64,000 nucleotides of DNA from assembly GCF_030287445.1 (NCBI RefSeq), contig NZ_JASVWB010000002.1, positions 6,944,001 to 7,008,000 of the forward strand, in the 5' to 3' direction. The first letter of the stretch is position 1. Each line of letters begins with the position of its first letter. The notes under the pieces are model-generated. The model had not been told where the DNA came from, ran no database searches, and saw only the letters and a list, made by a program, of their open reading frames with translations. Origin of the DNA: Streptomyces sp. ALI-76-A (GTDB lineage Bacteria; Actinomycetota; Actinomycetes; Streptomycetales; Streptomycetaceae). Positions 53,414-60,788 of the stretch are shown piece by piece. The position numbers and the translations under genes are program-made.

Positions 53414-53520
53414 GTGAGCGACACGACGACACCTGCCCTCCAGTACCGCTTCGACGGCCCGGACGACGCCCCGTGCTCATCCTCGGCCCGTCCCTCGGTA
53501 CGACATGGCACAGGTCGTAA
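53414..53520 (+). pseudogene. Truncated, frameshifted remnant of a 3-oxoadipate enol-lactonase-like gene (pcaD)
   Basis: The GTG frame VSDTTTPALQYRFDGPDDAP matches the N-terminus of PcaD-type enol-lactone hydrolases. A single-base loss at about 53,473 shifts the frame; the continuation VLILGPSLGTTWH is then read in another frame and is cut off after about 40 codons by unrelated sequence. The rest of the alpha/beta-hydrolase (usually over 250 aa) is absent. It is a decay remnant at the edge of a 1-kb scar. Confidence 0.6.
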
Positions 53521-53578
53521 CGACCGTCCCGGGGCGTCCAGCCGATCCAGGGACGGGCGGGTTGTGCAAGGTCAGGCC

Positions 53579-54087
53579 TCACAGTCCGGGGGAGTCCGCA
53601 CAGTTGGTGAGACCTGTGGGAGAGCGCCGTGACGCTTCCTCGGCCTGCATTGTCGACGCCGCTCGTCGACCTCCAACTCGTTCGTCCTCGCTCCGCTCGT
53701 TCCTCGCGGGGCTCCGGGCGCTCCAACTGATGTGCAGGACTTGCCGGCCCGGGGTGGTCGCGGACTGGTTGGCCGCGTCGCTGACCTCGGCCGGGCCGGC
53801 GTAGTGATGAAACTGGTCGCCTTCGCCGGGGGCGGCTGATGGCCACGATCTGGAGCACGTGGTGAGTCCCGCGGCCTCGGCTGCGGTGCGCAGGGTGTGT
53901 TCGTGGTCGGCGAAGGTGTGGCCGGGCCCGGCCGAGTTGTCGGGGCGGGCGGCGGAGATCACGTACCCGTCTGCGTCCCGCCGATCCGGGTTGGAGATGG
54001 CACCGAGTCCTGACAGGGCTCGGGCCCTTCGCTCAACACCCTGGCTGGTCCGGAGGGAAGTCTGGACACATCGGGCTGAAGTCTTCT
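53579..54087 (-). pseudogene. Degenerate open frame on the minus strand (gene fragment)
   Basis: The frame reads QGVERRARALSGLGAISNPD, then DADGYVISAARPDNSAGPG and HTFADHEHTLRTAAEAAGL, which look like real protein sequence, but there is no start codon with ribosome site, and after AAGL the coding-like text jumps to another frame (THHVLQIVAI) and back (APGEGDQFHHYAGPAEV). I read this as a C-terminal fragment of a larger protein with two frameshifts. The GPG...LRTAAEAAGL layout resembles SAM-methyltransferase C-termini, but I cannot confirm that. Confidence 0.3.
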
Positions 54088-54143
54088 AGCCTTGCCGGCA
54101 GACCATCACGGTCGTCGATGTGACCCGACAGCGCGGTAGCCAT
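54033..54143 (-). CDS. Possible 36-aa small protein or truncated N-terminus
   Basis: ATG at 54143 has AGGAG 7 nt upstream and encodes MATALSGHIDDRDGLPARLE ... PDFPPDQPGC, then stops; a hairpin (GAGTCCT 54005-54011 with AGGGCTC 54015-54021) lies 11 nt beyond. Having RBS, frame and hairpin together argues for a real transcript. The sequence could equally be the N-terminus of the degenerate gene it overlaps in another frame. No family recognised. Confidence 0.35.
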   Translation of the reverse strand: MATALSGHIDDRDGLPARLEDFSPMCPDFPPDQPGC

Positions 54144-54312
54144 CGACTTCTCCTGTTTCCGAGCGGTTGCCCCCGCTCGGCCCCCACTCGGCGTAGTGGC
54201 CTGCTGAAGCACACCTGGCGGGCCCAAGCGGCGACATCCCGCTACGGCATCGGCGCGGCAGCGCGCGCCCCAAGCCTGGCAGCCACCTGTTCAGGAAGGG
54301 GAGTGCATTGTC

Positions 54313-57156
54313 ATGTTCATGATAATCGGGAAGGTTGTAGCCGCGCGTTGGCCGGCCGTCGGTTCGGCTCTGCTCCTGGTCGCGGCCGCTCTCAGCGCGG
54401 CCTTGTCCAGTGCGACACCGGCCTCGGCGCACCCGATCAACCCCGCCGACTTCCAGCAGGTCCAACTGGCCCGCGGGGTGGCGGAGGTCGGTGAGCCCAT
54501 GTCGCTGGCCGTGCTCGCCGACCGATCGGTGCTGCACACCGCTCGCAACGGGACCGTGCGCCGCACGGATGCGGCCGGCACCACCAAGGTGATCGGCAAC
54601 ATCCCCGTGTACACGCACGACGAGGACGGCCTCCAGGGCATCGGCATCGACCCGGGGTTCACCACCAACCGGCACATCTACCTCTACTACGCCCCGCCGC
54701 TGTCCACACCAGGCGGCGACGCCCCGACCACCGGCGGCAACTGGTCGACGTGGCAGGGCGTCAACCGGCTTTCCCGGTTCACGCTCAACGCCGACTTCAC
54801 CATCAACCAGTCCAGCAAAGTGGACATCCTCGACGTGCCGGCCGACCGAGGCATCTGCTGCCACGCCGGCGGAGACATCGACTTCGACGCGGCGGGCAAC
54901 CTGTACCTGTCCACCGGCGACGACACCAACCCGTTCGAGTCCGCCGGATACTCCCCACTCGACGAGCGGACCAACCGCAACCCGGCGTTCGACGCGCAGC
55001 GCACCGCCGCCAACACCAACGACCTGCGCGGCAAGATCCTGCGAATCAAGGTGAACGAGAACGGGTCGTACTCGATCCCGGCAGGCAACCTCTTCCCGTC
55101 CGGCACGGCAAGGACCCGGCCGGAGATCTACGCGATGGGCCTGCGCAACCCGTTCCGGATGAGCGTCGACAAGGCCACCGGCATCGTCTACGTCGGCGAC
55201 TACGGCCCCGATGCCGGCGCCACCACTGCGCGCGGGCCGCAGGGCCAGGTCGAGTTCAACCGCGTCACGGGCCCGGGCTTCTACGGCTGGCCCTACTGCA
55301 CCGGCACGAACACCAGCTCCGAGACGTACGCCGAGTGGGACTTCGCCACCAACACGGCAGGCGCGAAGTACAACTGCTCGGGCGGACCGACGAACAACTC
55401 GTTCCGCAACACCGGCTTGAGCACGCTGCCCCCCGCCAAGGCCGCCTGGATCCGCTACGGCGGCGAGGCCGGCAGCCCGTCGGCGTTCGGCAGCGGCTCG
55501 GAGTCGCCGATGGCGGGCCCGGTGTACCGGTACGACCCCGACGTCAGCTCGCCCACGAAGTTCCCGCAGTCGTTCGACGGGCAGTTCTTCGCCACGGAGT
55601 TCGGCCGCGGCTGGATCAAACCGATCCACCTCAACGCCGACGGCTCCCCGGGGACCATCGACAGCTTCCCCTGGAACGGCAAGCAGGTGATCGACTCGGC
55701 CTTCGGCCCGGACGGCTCCTACTACGTGCTGGACTACGGCGCCGGGCTGTACCAGGGCGACCAGTACTCCGCCCTCTACCGCTTCGACCACGTCGGCAGC
55801 GGCAACCGGGCGCCCACGGCGATGGCCGGCGCCAACCGGACCTCCGGCGCGGCGCCGTTGACCGTGACGTTCTCCTCGGCCGGTTCATCCGACCCCGAGG
55901 GTGGGGCACTGACCTATGCGTGGAGCTTCGGTGACGGCACCACCTCCACCGCCGCCAACCCGACGAAGACGTACGACACGAACGGCGACTACACGGCCAC
56001 GCTGACCGTGCGCGACCCGCAGGGTGCCACCGGCACCGCCGAGGTGCGGATCACGGTCGGCAACACCGCGCCGACCGTGACCATCAACAGCCCCGCCGCG
56101 GGGGAGATCTTCGCCTTCGGCGACACCGTGCCGTTCAGCATCACCGTGACGGATCCGGAGGACGGCACGGTCGACTGCGCCAAGGTCAAGCTGACGTACA
56201 TCGTCGGTCACGACAGCCACGGCCACCCGATCACCTCGAAGACCGGTTGCTCCGGCACGATCACCATCCCGGTCGACGGTGAGCACGACGACGCGGCGAA
56301 CATCTTCGGGGTCTTCGACGCCGAATACACCGACAAAGCCGGGCTCACCACGCACACGCAGCACATCCTTCAGCCGAAGCACCGGCAGGCCGAGCACTAC
56401 AAGACATCGTCCGGCATCGCCACCTACGACAAGTCGACCGCCGAGGGCGGCAAGTCCGTCGGTGACATCGAGAACGGCGACTGGATCGCCTTCGAGCCGT
56501 ACAAGCTGAGCAACGCCACGTCGTTCAACGCCCGGGTGTCGTCAGCCGGCGCGGGCGGCACGTTGCAGGTCCGGGCCAGCTCGCCGACCGGCACCGTCCT
56601 CGGCTCCGCCACCGTCCCGGTCACCGGCTCGTGGACGAACTTCACCACCGTCAACGGCTCGATCTCCGGCGCGCCGGCCGGCACCACCACGCTCTACCTG
56701 ACCTTCACCGGCGGCTCCGGATTCCTCTTCGACGTCGACGCGTTCACCTTCAATCCCGGCGGTGGCCCGACACCCGGCGCGGGTCCGGTCGTAGGACTCG
56801 CGGGCAAGTGCCTGGATGTCCGTGACGGCAGCTCGGCGGACGGAACGTCGGTGCAGATCTCGTCGTGCACGGGCTCGGCGAGGCAGCAGTGGACGGTGAC
56901 GCCGGGATCGACGGTCAAGGCGTTGGGCAAGTGCCTGGATGTCAGCGGTAGCAGCACGGCCGACGGGACGAAGGTCCAGTTGTGGTCCTGCCACGGTGGC
57001 GCCAACCAGAACTGGCAGGCGAACCCGGACGGGTCGCTGCGCAGCCCGCAGTCGGGCAAGTGCCTGGACGTGTCGGGCGCCGGCTCCGCGGACGGCACCC
57101 TCGTGCACCTGTGGACCTGCAACGGCGGAGCCAACCAGAAATGGACCCTGCCCTGA
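54313..57156 (+). CDS. Secreted PQQ-type sugar dehydrogenase-like protein with PKD, CBM6 and ricin-B domains
   Basis: A 947-aa secreted protein: signal peptide (residues 1-40, ending ATPASA), glucose/sorbosone dehydrogenase-like beta-propeller (about 45-490; TGDDTNPFES, NDLRGKILRIK, YAMGLRNPFRMSVDKATG, VGDYGPDAG), PKD domain (about 497-585; YAWSFGDGTTSTAANP), a linker with CAKVKLTYIVGHDSHGHP, CBM6-like domain (about 690-815; WIAFEPYKLS) and C-terminal ricin-B lectin (about 820-947, three Q-x-W repeats: QQW, QNW, QKW). Likely oxidises or binds glycans outside the cell. First of a two-gene operon with the ThuA/DUF1080 protein, 29 nt before it. Preceded by AGGAAGGGGAG. Confidence 0.88.
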   Translation: MFMIIGKVVAARWPAVGSALLLVAAALSAALSSATPASAHPINPADFQQVQLARGVAEVGEPMSLAVLADRSVLHTARNGTVRRTDAAGTTKVIGNIPVYTHDEDGLQGIGIDPGFTTNRHIYLYYAPPLSTPGGDAPTTGGNWSTWQGVNRLSRFTLNADFTINQSSKVDILDVPADRGICCHAGGDIDFDAAGNLYLSTGDDTNPFESAGYSPLDERTNRNPAFDAQRTAANTNDLRGKILRIKVNENGSYSIPAGNLFPSGTARTRPEIYAMGLRNPFRMSVDKATGIVYVGDYGPDAGATTARGPQGQVEFNRVTGPGFYGWPYCTGTNTSSETYAEWDFATNTAGAKYNCSGGPTNNSFRNTGLSTLPPAKAAWIRYGGEAGSPSAFGSGSESPMAGPVYRYDPDVSSPTKFPQSFDGQFFATEFGRGWIKPIHLNADGSPGTIDSFPWNGKQVIDSAFGPDGSYYVLDYGAGLYQGDQYSALYRFDHVGSGNRAPTAMAGANRTSGAAPLTVTFSSAGSSDPEGGALTYAWSFGDGTTSTAANPTKTYDTNGDYTATLTVRDPQGATGTAEVRITVGNTAPTVTINSPAAGEIFAFGDTVPFSITVTDPEDGTVDCAKVKLTYIVGHDSHGHPITSKTGCSGTITIPVDGEHDDAANIFGVFDAEYTDKAGLTTHTQHILQPKHRQAEHYKTSSGIATYDKSTAEGGKSVGDIENGDWIAFEPYKLSNATSFNARVSSAGAGGTLQVRASSPTGTVLGSATVPVTGSWTNFTTVNGSISGAPAGTTTLYLTFTGGSGFLFDVDAFTFNPGGGPTPGAGPVVGLAGKCLDVRDGSSADGTSVQISSCTGSARQQWTVTPGSTVKALGKCLDVSGSSTADGTKVQLWSCHGGANQNWQANPDGSLRSPQSGKCLDVSGAGSADGTLVHLWTCNGGANQKWTLP
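56758..57156 (+). repeat. Ricin-B lectin module, copy 1 of a 399-bp duplication
   Basis: From the codons for GGGPTPGAGPVVGLAGKCLD to the stop, this segment is nearly identical at the DNA level to 58494-58892 (offset exactly 1736 bp, no indels seen), with differences at scattered, mostly synonymous positions. Confidence 0.9.
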
Positions 57157-57185
57157 TATCTGTCACCAGGAAGAGAGCGACGGAC

Positions 57186-58892
57186 ATGCGCAGACAACCC
57201 CGAACCCTGCTCGGTGGGGCGATCGCGACACTCGCCGCACTGGCCCTCCTCGGGCAGCCCAGCCCCGTCAGTGCCGCGGACACGGCCTACGACGTCCTCG
57301 TGTTCTCCAAGACGGCCGGATTCCGGCACGACTCGATCCCGGCAGGGATCCAGGCAATCCGAGACCTCGGCGCCGCGAACAGTTTCACGGTGACGGCCAC
57401 GGAGGACGGCAACCACTTCACCACCGGCAACCTGAGCCGTTACGAGGCGGTGATCTTCCTCAACACCACCGGCGACGTTCTGAACGACGCCCAGCAGTCG
57501 GCGTTCCAGTCGTACATCGGCTCCGGCGGCGGCTTCGTCGGCGTCCACTCGGCCGCGGACACGGAGCACAACTGGCCGTTCTACGGCGATCTGGTCGGCG
57601 CCTACTTCGCCTCGCACCCCGCTGTCCAGCAGGCCAACATCAAGGTGGAGGGGCGGGCGCACGCGGCGACCGCCCACCTGCCGCAGACCTGGACCCGCAC
57701 CGATGAGTGGTACAACTTCCGGGCCAACCCCCGTACCACCGCGCGCGTGCTCACCACGCTGGACGAGTCGTCGTACTCGGGCGGCTCGATGGGCGCCGAC
57801 CACCCGCACTCCTGGTGCAAGACCCACTCGGGTGGCCGGGCCTTCTACACCGGCGGCGGGCACAGCCAGGCGTCGTACGCGGAGCCGGCGTTCCGGGCGC
57901 ACCTGCTCGGCGGCATCCGGTACGCGGCAGGCCGGACGAAGGCCGACTGCCGGCCCGAGACCGGCTACACGACCCTCTACAACGGCTCGACCACCGGTTG
58001 GTCGCAGGCCGGCCCGGGCGGCTTCACCAACTCGGACGCCACCCTCGCCTCCCACGGCGGCATGGGCATGCTCTGGTACAGCGCCCGGCAGTTCACCAAC
58101 TACTCCCTGAAGCTGGACTGGAAGATGCCCGGCGACGACAACTCCGGCGTGATCGTGGGCTTCCCACCGTCGAGCGACCCGTCGTCGGCACTGAACAACG
58201 GCTACGAGGTCCAGATCGACGCCACCGACGCGCCTGACCGCACGACTGGCTCGATCTACGCCGTCAAGGCCCCGGACACGGCTGCCCGGGACACGGCGCT
58301 CAACCCACCGGGCGAGTGGAACACCTTCGAGTTGCTGGTGGAGGGCGAGCGGCTCCAGGTCTGGCTGAACGGCGTGAAGATCAACGACTTCACCAACACC
58401 GACCCCGCCCGCTCGCTCGCCGGCCACGTCGGCATCCAGAATCACGGCACGGGGGACGACGTATCGTTCCGCAACGTCCGGATCAAGGAGCTGGGCGGCG
58501 GGCCGACACCCGGCGCGGGTCCGATCGTGGGGCTCGCGGGTAAGTGTCTGGATGTCCGTGACGGCGGCTCGGCGGACGGGACGGCGGTGCAGATCTCGTC
58601 GTGTACGGGCTCGGCGAGGCAGCAGTGGACGGTGACGCCGGGGTCGACGGTCAAGGCGTTGGGCAAGTGCCTGGATGTCAGCGGTAACGGCACGGCGGAC
58701 GGGGCGAAGGTCCAGTTGTGGTCCTGCCACGGTGGCGCCAACCAGAACTGGCAGGCGAACCCGGACGGGGCGCTGCGGAACCCGCAGTCGGGCAAGTGCC
58801 TGGACGTGTCGGGCGCCACCTCGTCGGACGGCACCCTCGTGCACCTGTGGACCTGCCACGGCGGAGCCAACCAGAAATGGACCCTGCCCTGA
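57186..58892 (+). CDS. Secreted ThuA-like plus DUF1080 (3-keto-glycoside hydrolase-type) protein with ricin-B domain
   Basis: A 568-aa protein: signal peptide (1-30, ending SPVSA), ThuA-like domain (about 33-260; VLVFSKTAGFRHDSIPAG, HSAADTEHNWPFYGDLVGAYF, GHSQASYAEPAFRAHLLGGI), DUF1080/jelly-roll domain (about 267-435; YTTLYNGSTTGWSQAGPGG, DDNSGVIVGF, GYEVQID, GHVGIQNHGTGDDVSFRNV) and ricin-B lectin (440-568). ThuA-like and DUF1080 families are linked to 3-keto sugar metabolism, so with the upstream dehydrogenase-like protein an extracellular oxidise-then-cleave route for glycosides is plausible. ATG chosen at MRRQPRT just before the signal helix. Confidence 0.88.
   Translation: MRRQPRTLLGGAIATLAALALLGQPSPVSAADTAYDVLVFSKTAGFRHDSIPAGIQAIRDLGAANSFTVTATEDGNHFTTGNLSRYEAVIFLNTTGDVLNDAQQSAFQSYIGSGGGFVGVHSAADTEHNWPFYGDLVGAYFASHPAVQQANIKVEGRAHAATAHLPQTWTRTDEWYNFRANPRTTARVLTTLDESSYSGGSMGADHPHSWCKTHSGGRAFYTGGGHSQASYAEPAFRAHLLGGIRYAAGRTKADCRPETGYTTLYNGSTTGWSQAGPGGFTNSDATLASHGGMGMLWYSARQFTNYSLKLDWKMPGDDNSGVIVGFPPSSDPSSALNNGYEVQIDATDAPDRTTGSIYAVKAPDTAARDTALNPPGEWNTFELLVEGERLQVWLNGVKINDFTNTDPARSLAGHVGIQNHGTGDDVSFRNVRIKELGGGPTPGAGPIVGLAGKCLDVRDGGSADGTAVQISSCTGSARQQWTVTPGSTVKALGKCLDVSGNGTADGAKVQLWSCHGGANQNWQANPDGALRNPQSGKCLDVSGATSSDGTLVHLWTCHGGANQKWTLP
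58494..58892 (+). repeat. Ricin-B lectin module, copy 2 of a 399-bp duplication
   Basis: Near-identical to 56758-57156. In both copies the protein ends ...GGANQKWTLP. The very low divergence indicates recent duplication or gene conversion between the two adjacent genes. Confidence 0.9.
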
Positions 58893-58908
58893 GCTGACGC
58901 GGCACGCT

Positions 58909-58943
58909 GGAAGGGCCACCTGCCACTGTGCGGTGGCCCTTCC
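58909..58943. terminator. Hairpin terminator after the ThuA/DUF1080 gene
   Basis: GGAAGGGCCAC (58909-58919) pairs perfectly with GTGGCCCTTCC (58933-58943), 16 nt after the stop; 13-nt loop. Confidence 0.8.
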
Positions 58944-59014
58944 GCGTTCCCAGGCCGGGTGTGGCTGACGTCAGGCTGTGCCGCGCTCCGGTGCGGGCAT
59001 GGCCGAGCACGTGC

Positions 59015-59320
59015 TCACGAGCAGGCCGGGACGCCCGGCGCGTGCGCGTGCGCCCACTCCTGAAGGACCGCCGCCGCGGCGGCGAGTGCCGGCTCGGCCC
59101 GCGTGGTGCCCGCGCAGTAGGGCGCGGCGACCACGACGGGTGGCCGCGCCGCCAGACGGTCCGGCACGTACAGGTACATGCGCAGGTTCGTCGGGTCGGC
59201 GCCGAAGCCGGTGACCTCGACGAGCGTGGCCGCGGCTGCCGGCGACGCGACCGCCGGCCGTCCGAGCGACGCCACAGCGACGGCGAGCACCGTGGCGACC
59301 GCCATGAAGATCCGCCTCAT
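59015..59320 (-). pseudogene. Truncated secreted esterase (PHB depolymerase/feruloyl esterase-like) remnant
   Basis: The 101-codon frame has a good signal peptide (MRRIFMAVATVLAVAVASLG ... SPAAAA), then LVEVTGFGADPTNLRMYLYV and VVVAAPYCAGTTR, the opening of short-chain PHA-depolymerase/feruloyl-esterase-type proteins. It then departs into an Ala-rich tail and stops, lacking the whole GxSxG catalytic domain (about 300 residues). It lies beside an intact esterase gene with a lectin domain. Remnant left by deletion is the likely reading; a functional secreted peptide cannot be excluded. Confidence 0.55.
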
Positions 59321-59387
59321 CTCTGGGCTTTTCGGTAATCGGTAAGACCACGGTGACGGAGTGGTGCGCCCCGGCTCGCCACGGAGG

Positions 59388-59427
59388 GAGTGAAGGCGGC
59401 ACGTGATGTCACGTACCGCCTTCACTC
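59388..59427. terminator. Hairpin terminator for the esterase gene
   Basis: GAGTGAAGGCGG (59388-59399) pairs perfectly with CCGCCTTCACTC (59416-59427), with an inner CACGT repeat. It lies just past the minus-strand stop at 59434. Confidence 0.8.
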
Positions 59428-59433
59428 GTGTGC

Positions 59434-60759
59434 CTATGCCCGCGTCCAGCGCTGGTTGGCGCCGTCGTGGCAGCTCCACACGATGACCGCGGAGCCGTTG
59501 GCGGTGCCCCCGCCGTTGACATCCAGGCACCACCCGCTCTGACCGCTGCGGATCGTGCCGTTGCTGTTGAAGATCCACTGCTGGTTGGCGCCACCGTTGC
59601 AGTCCTGGATCTGCACCCGCGTGCCGGCGGCGGCGTCGGCCGGGACGTGCACGCACTTGCCCAGCACCTGCAACGCCGCACCGTTCTGGGTGAACTGCTG
59701 GTTGGCATTGCTGTGGCAGTCCCAGATGATCATCGGTGTGCCGTTGGCCGTGTTTCCGCCGTTGACGTCCAGGCACCGGCCCGAACCCTCGTTGCGCAGC
59801 CGGAACGTGGTCGGGGTGGGCGTCGTGTCGTCGAACTGCGTGAAGAAGTTCCACACCACCGCCCGGGTCCACGACCTCTCACCCGGTTCGAAGTCACCGG
59901 CCGATCCATCGACAGGACCCGGCGTATGACCCGCGTCGTACGCGGCCCATGCCACGGGGTAGCCGGCGCGGCACCCCGAGTACGTCGTGACGACATGCGT
60001 GAGGCTGCCCCGTGTCGGCTCCGGCGGGTTCTGGGGAGTGCAGCCGTTGTTCCGCACGAACCTGTCACGCAGCGAACGCCCTGTGGAGATCGGGAGCACC
60101 GGGTCCCGCAAGCCGTGCAGTCCGATGTACGCGACCGGCTGGGTGCCGCCGTTGCACCCGCTCAACTGTCCGCCCGCGTAGACGGCGACCGCGCGGAACA
60201 CTGTCGGCCGGGCGCACGCGAGTGCGAAACTCATGCCGCCTCCGTAGCTGAAACCCCCGGCGAAGCGCTGGTTCGTGTCGACGCACAGGCCCGCGTCGAT
60301 CTGCCTGATCATGTCGTCCACGAAGGTCAGATCCTCGCCGTTGGAGTTGGCCCAGCCATTGCCGAGGCCCTGCGGTGCGACGAAGATCGCGCTGTCGTTC
60401 GAGATGGCCCGCAGGCCGTAGTACGACCAGGAGTATCCGCTGGTTCCGCCCGAGTCGACGTCGCCTGCGGTGCCGCCGTTCCAGTGGAAACCGAAGACCA
60501 GTCGGTACGGGCGGTTGTTGTCGTAGTTGGCGGGCACCCGCAGGATGTAGTTCCGCGTCCTGCCGCTGCTCTGAATCGAGCGCGGACCACTGGACAGCGT
60601 GGGGGGCTTGCCGCATCCGGCGCTCGCGGCGAGGGGGGAGGGGGCCTCGGCGGCGGCGGACGTCCCCGCGATGCCGCTGATGCCGGCCGCGGCGAGCAGG
60701 AGCGTGATGACCACGGCTATCGGCGTGCGCCATCGGTGACGATTGTTGCCTTGTCGCAT
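59434..60759 (-). CDS. Secreted feruloyl esterase/PHB-depolymerase-like (LpqC family) with ricin-B domain
   Basis: A 441-aa secreted alpha/beta hydrolase. Signal peptide about 1-38, catalytic domain about 48-320 with Ser171 in GGFSYGGGMSFAL, Asp219 in GLHGLRDPVLP and His278 in YDAGHTPG, then a ricin-B lectin domain (about 325-441; GRCLDVNGGNTANGT, QIQDCNGGANQQWIF, CLDVNGGGTANGSA). Family members release ferulate from arabinoxylan or cleave short polyesters. GGAGAAACGTG puts ATG 60759 at a better distance than the adjoining GTG. It lies downstream of the arabinofuranosidase, 29 nt away, fitting a debranching pair. Confidence 0.9.
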   Translation of the reverse strand: MRQGNNRHRWRTPIAVVITLLLAAAGISGIAGTSAAAEAPSPLAASAGCGKPPTLSSGPRSIQSSGRTRNYILRVPANYDNNRPYRLVFGFHWNGGTAGDVDSGGTSGYSWSYYGLRAISNDSAIFVAPQGLGNGWANSNGEDLTFVDDMIRQIDAGLCVDTNQRFAGGFSYGGGMSFALACARPTVFRAVAVYAGGQLSGCNGGTQPVAYIGLHGLRDPVLPISTGRSLRDRFVRNNGCTPQNPPEPTRGSLTHVVTTYSGCRAGYPVAWAAYDAGHTPGPVDGSAGDFEPGERSWTRAVVWNFFTQFDDTTPTPTTFRLRNEGSGRCLDVNGGNTANGTPMIIWDCHSNANQQFTQNGAALQVLGKCVHVPADAAAGTRVQIQDCNGGANQQWIFNSNGTIRSGQSGWCLDVNGGGTANGSAVIVWSCHDGANQRWTRA

Positions 60760-60788
60760 CACGTTTCTCCATTCATGGATGTAGCGAC

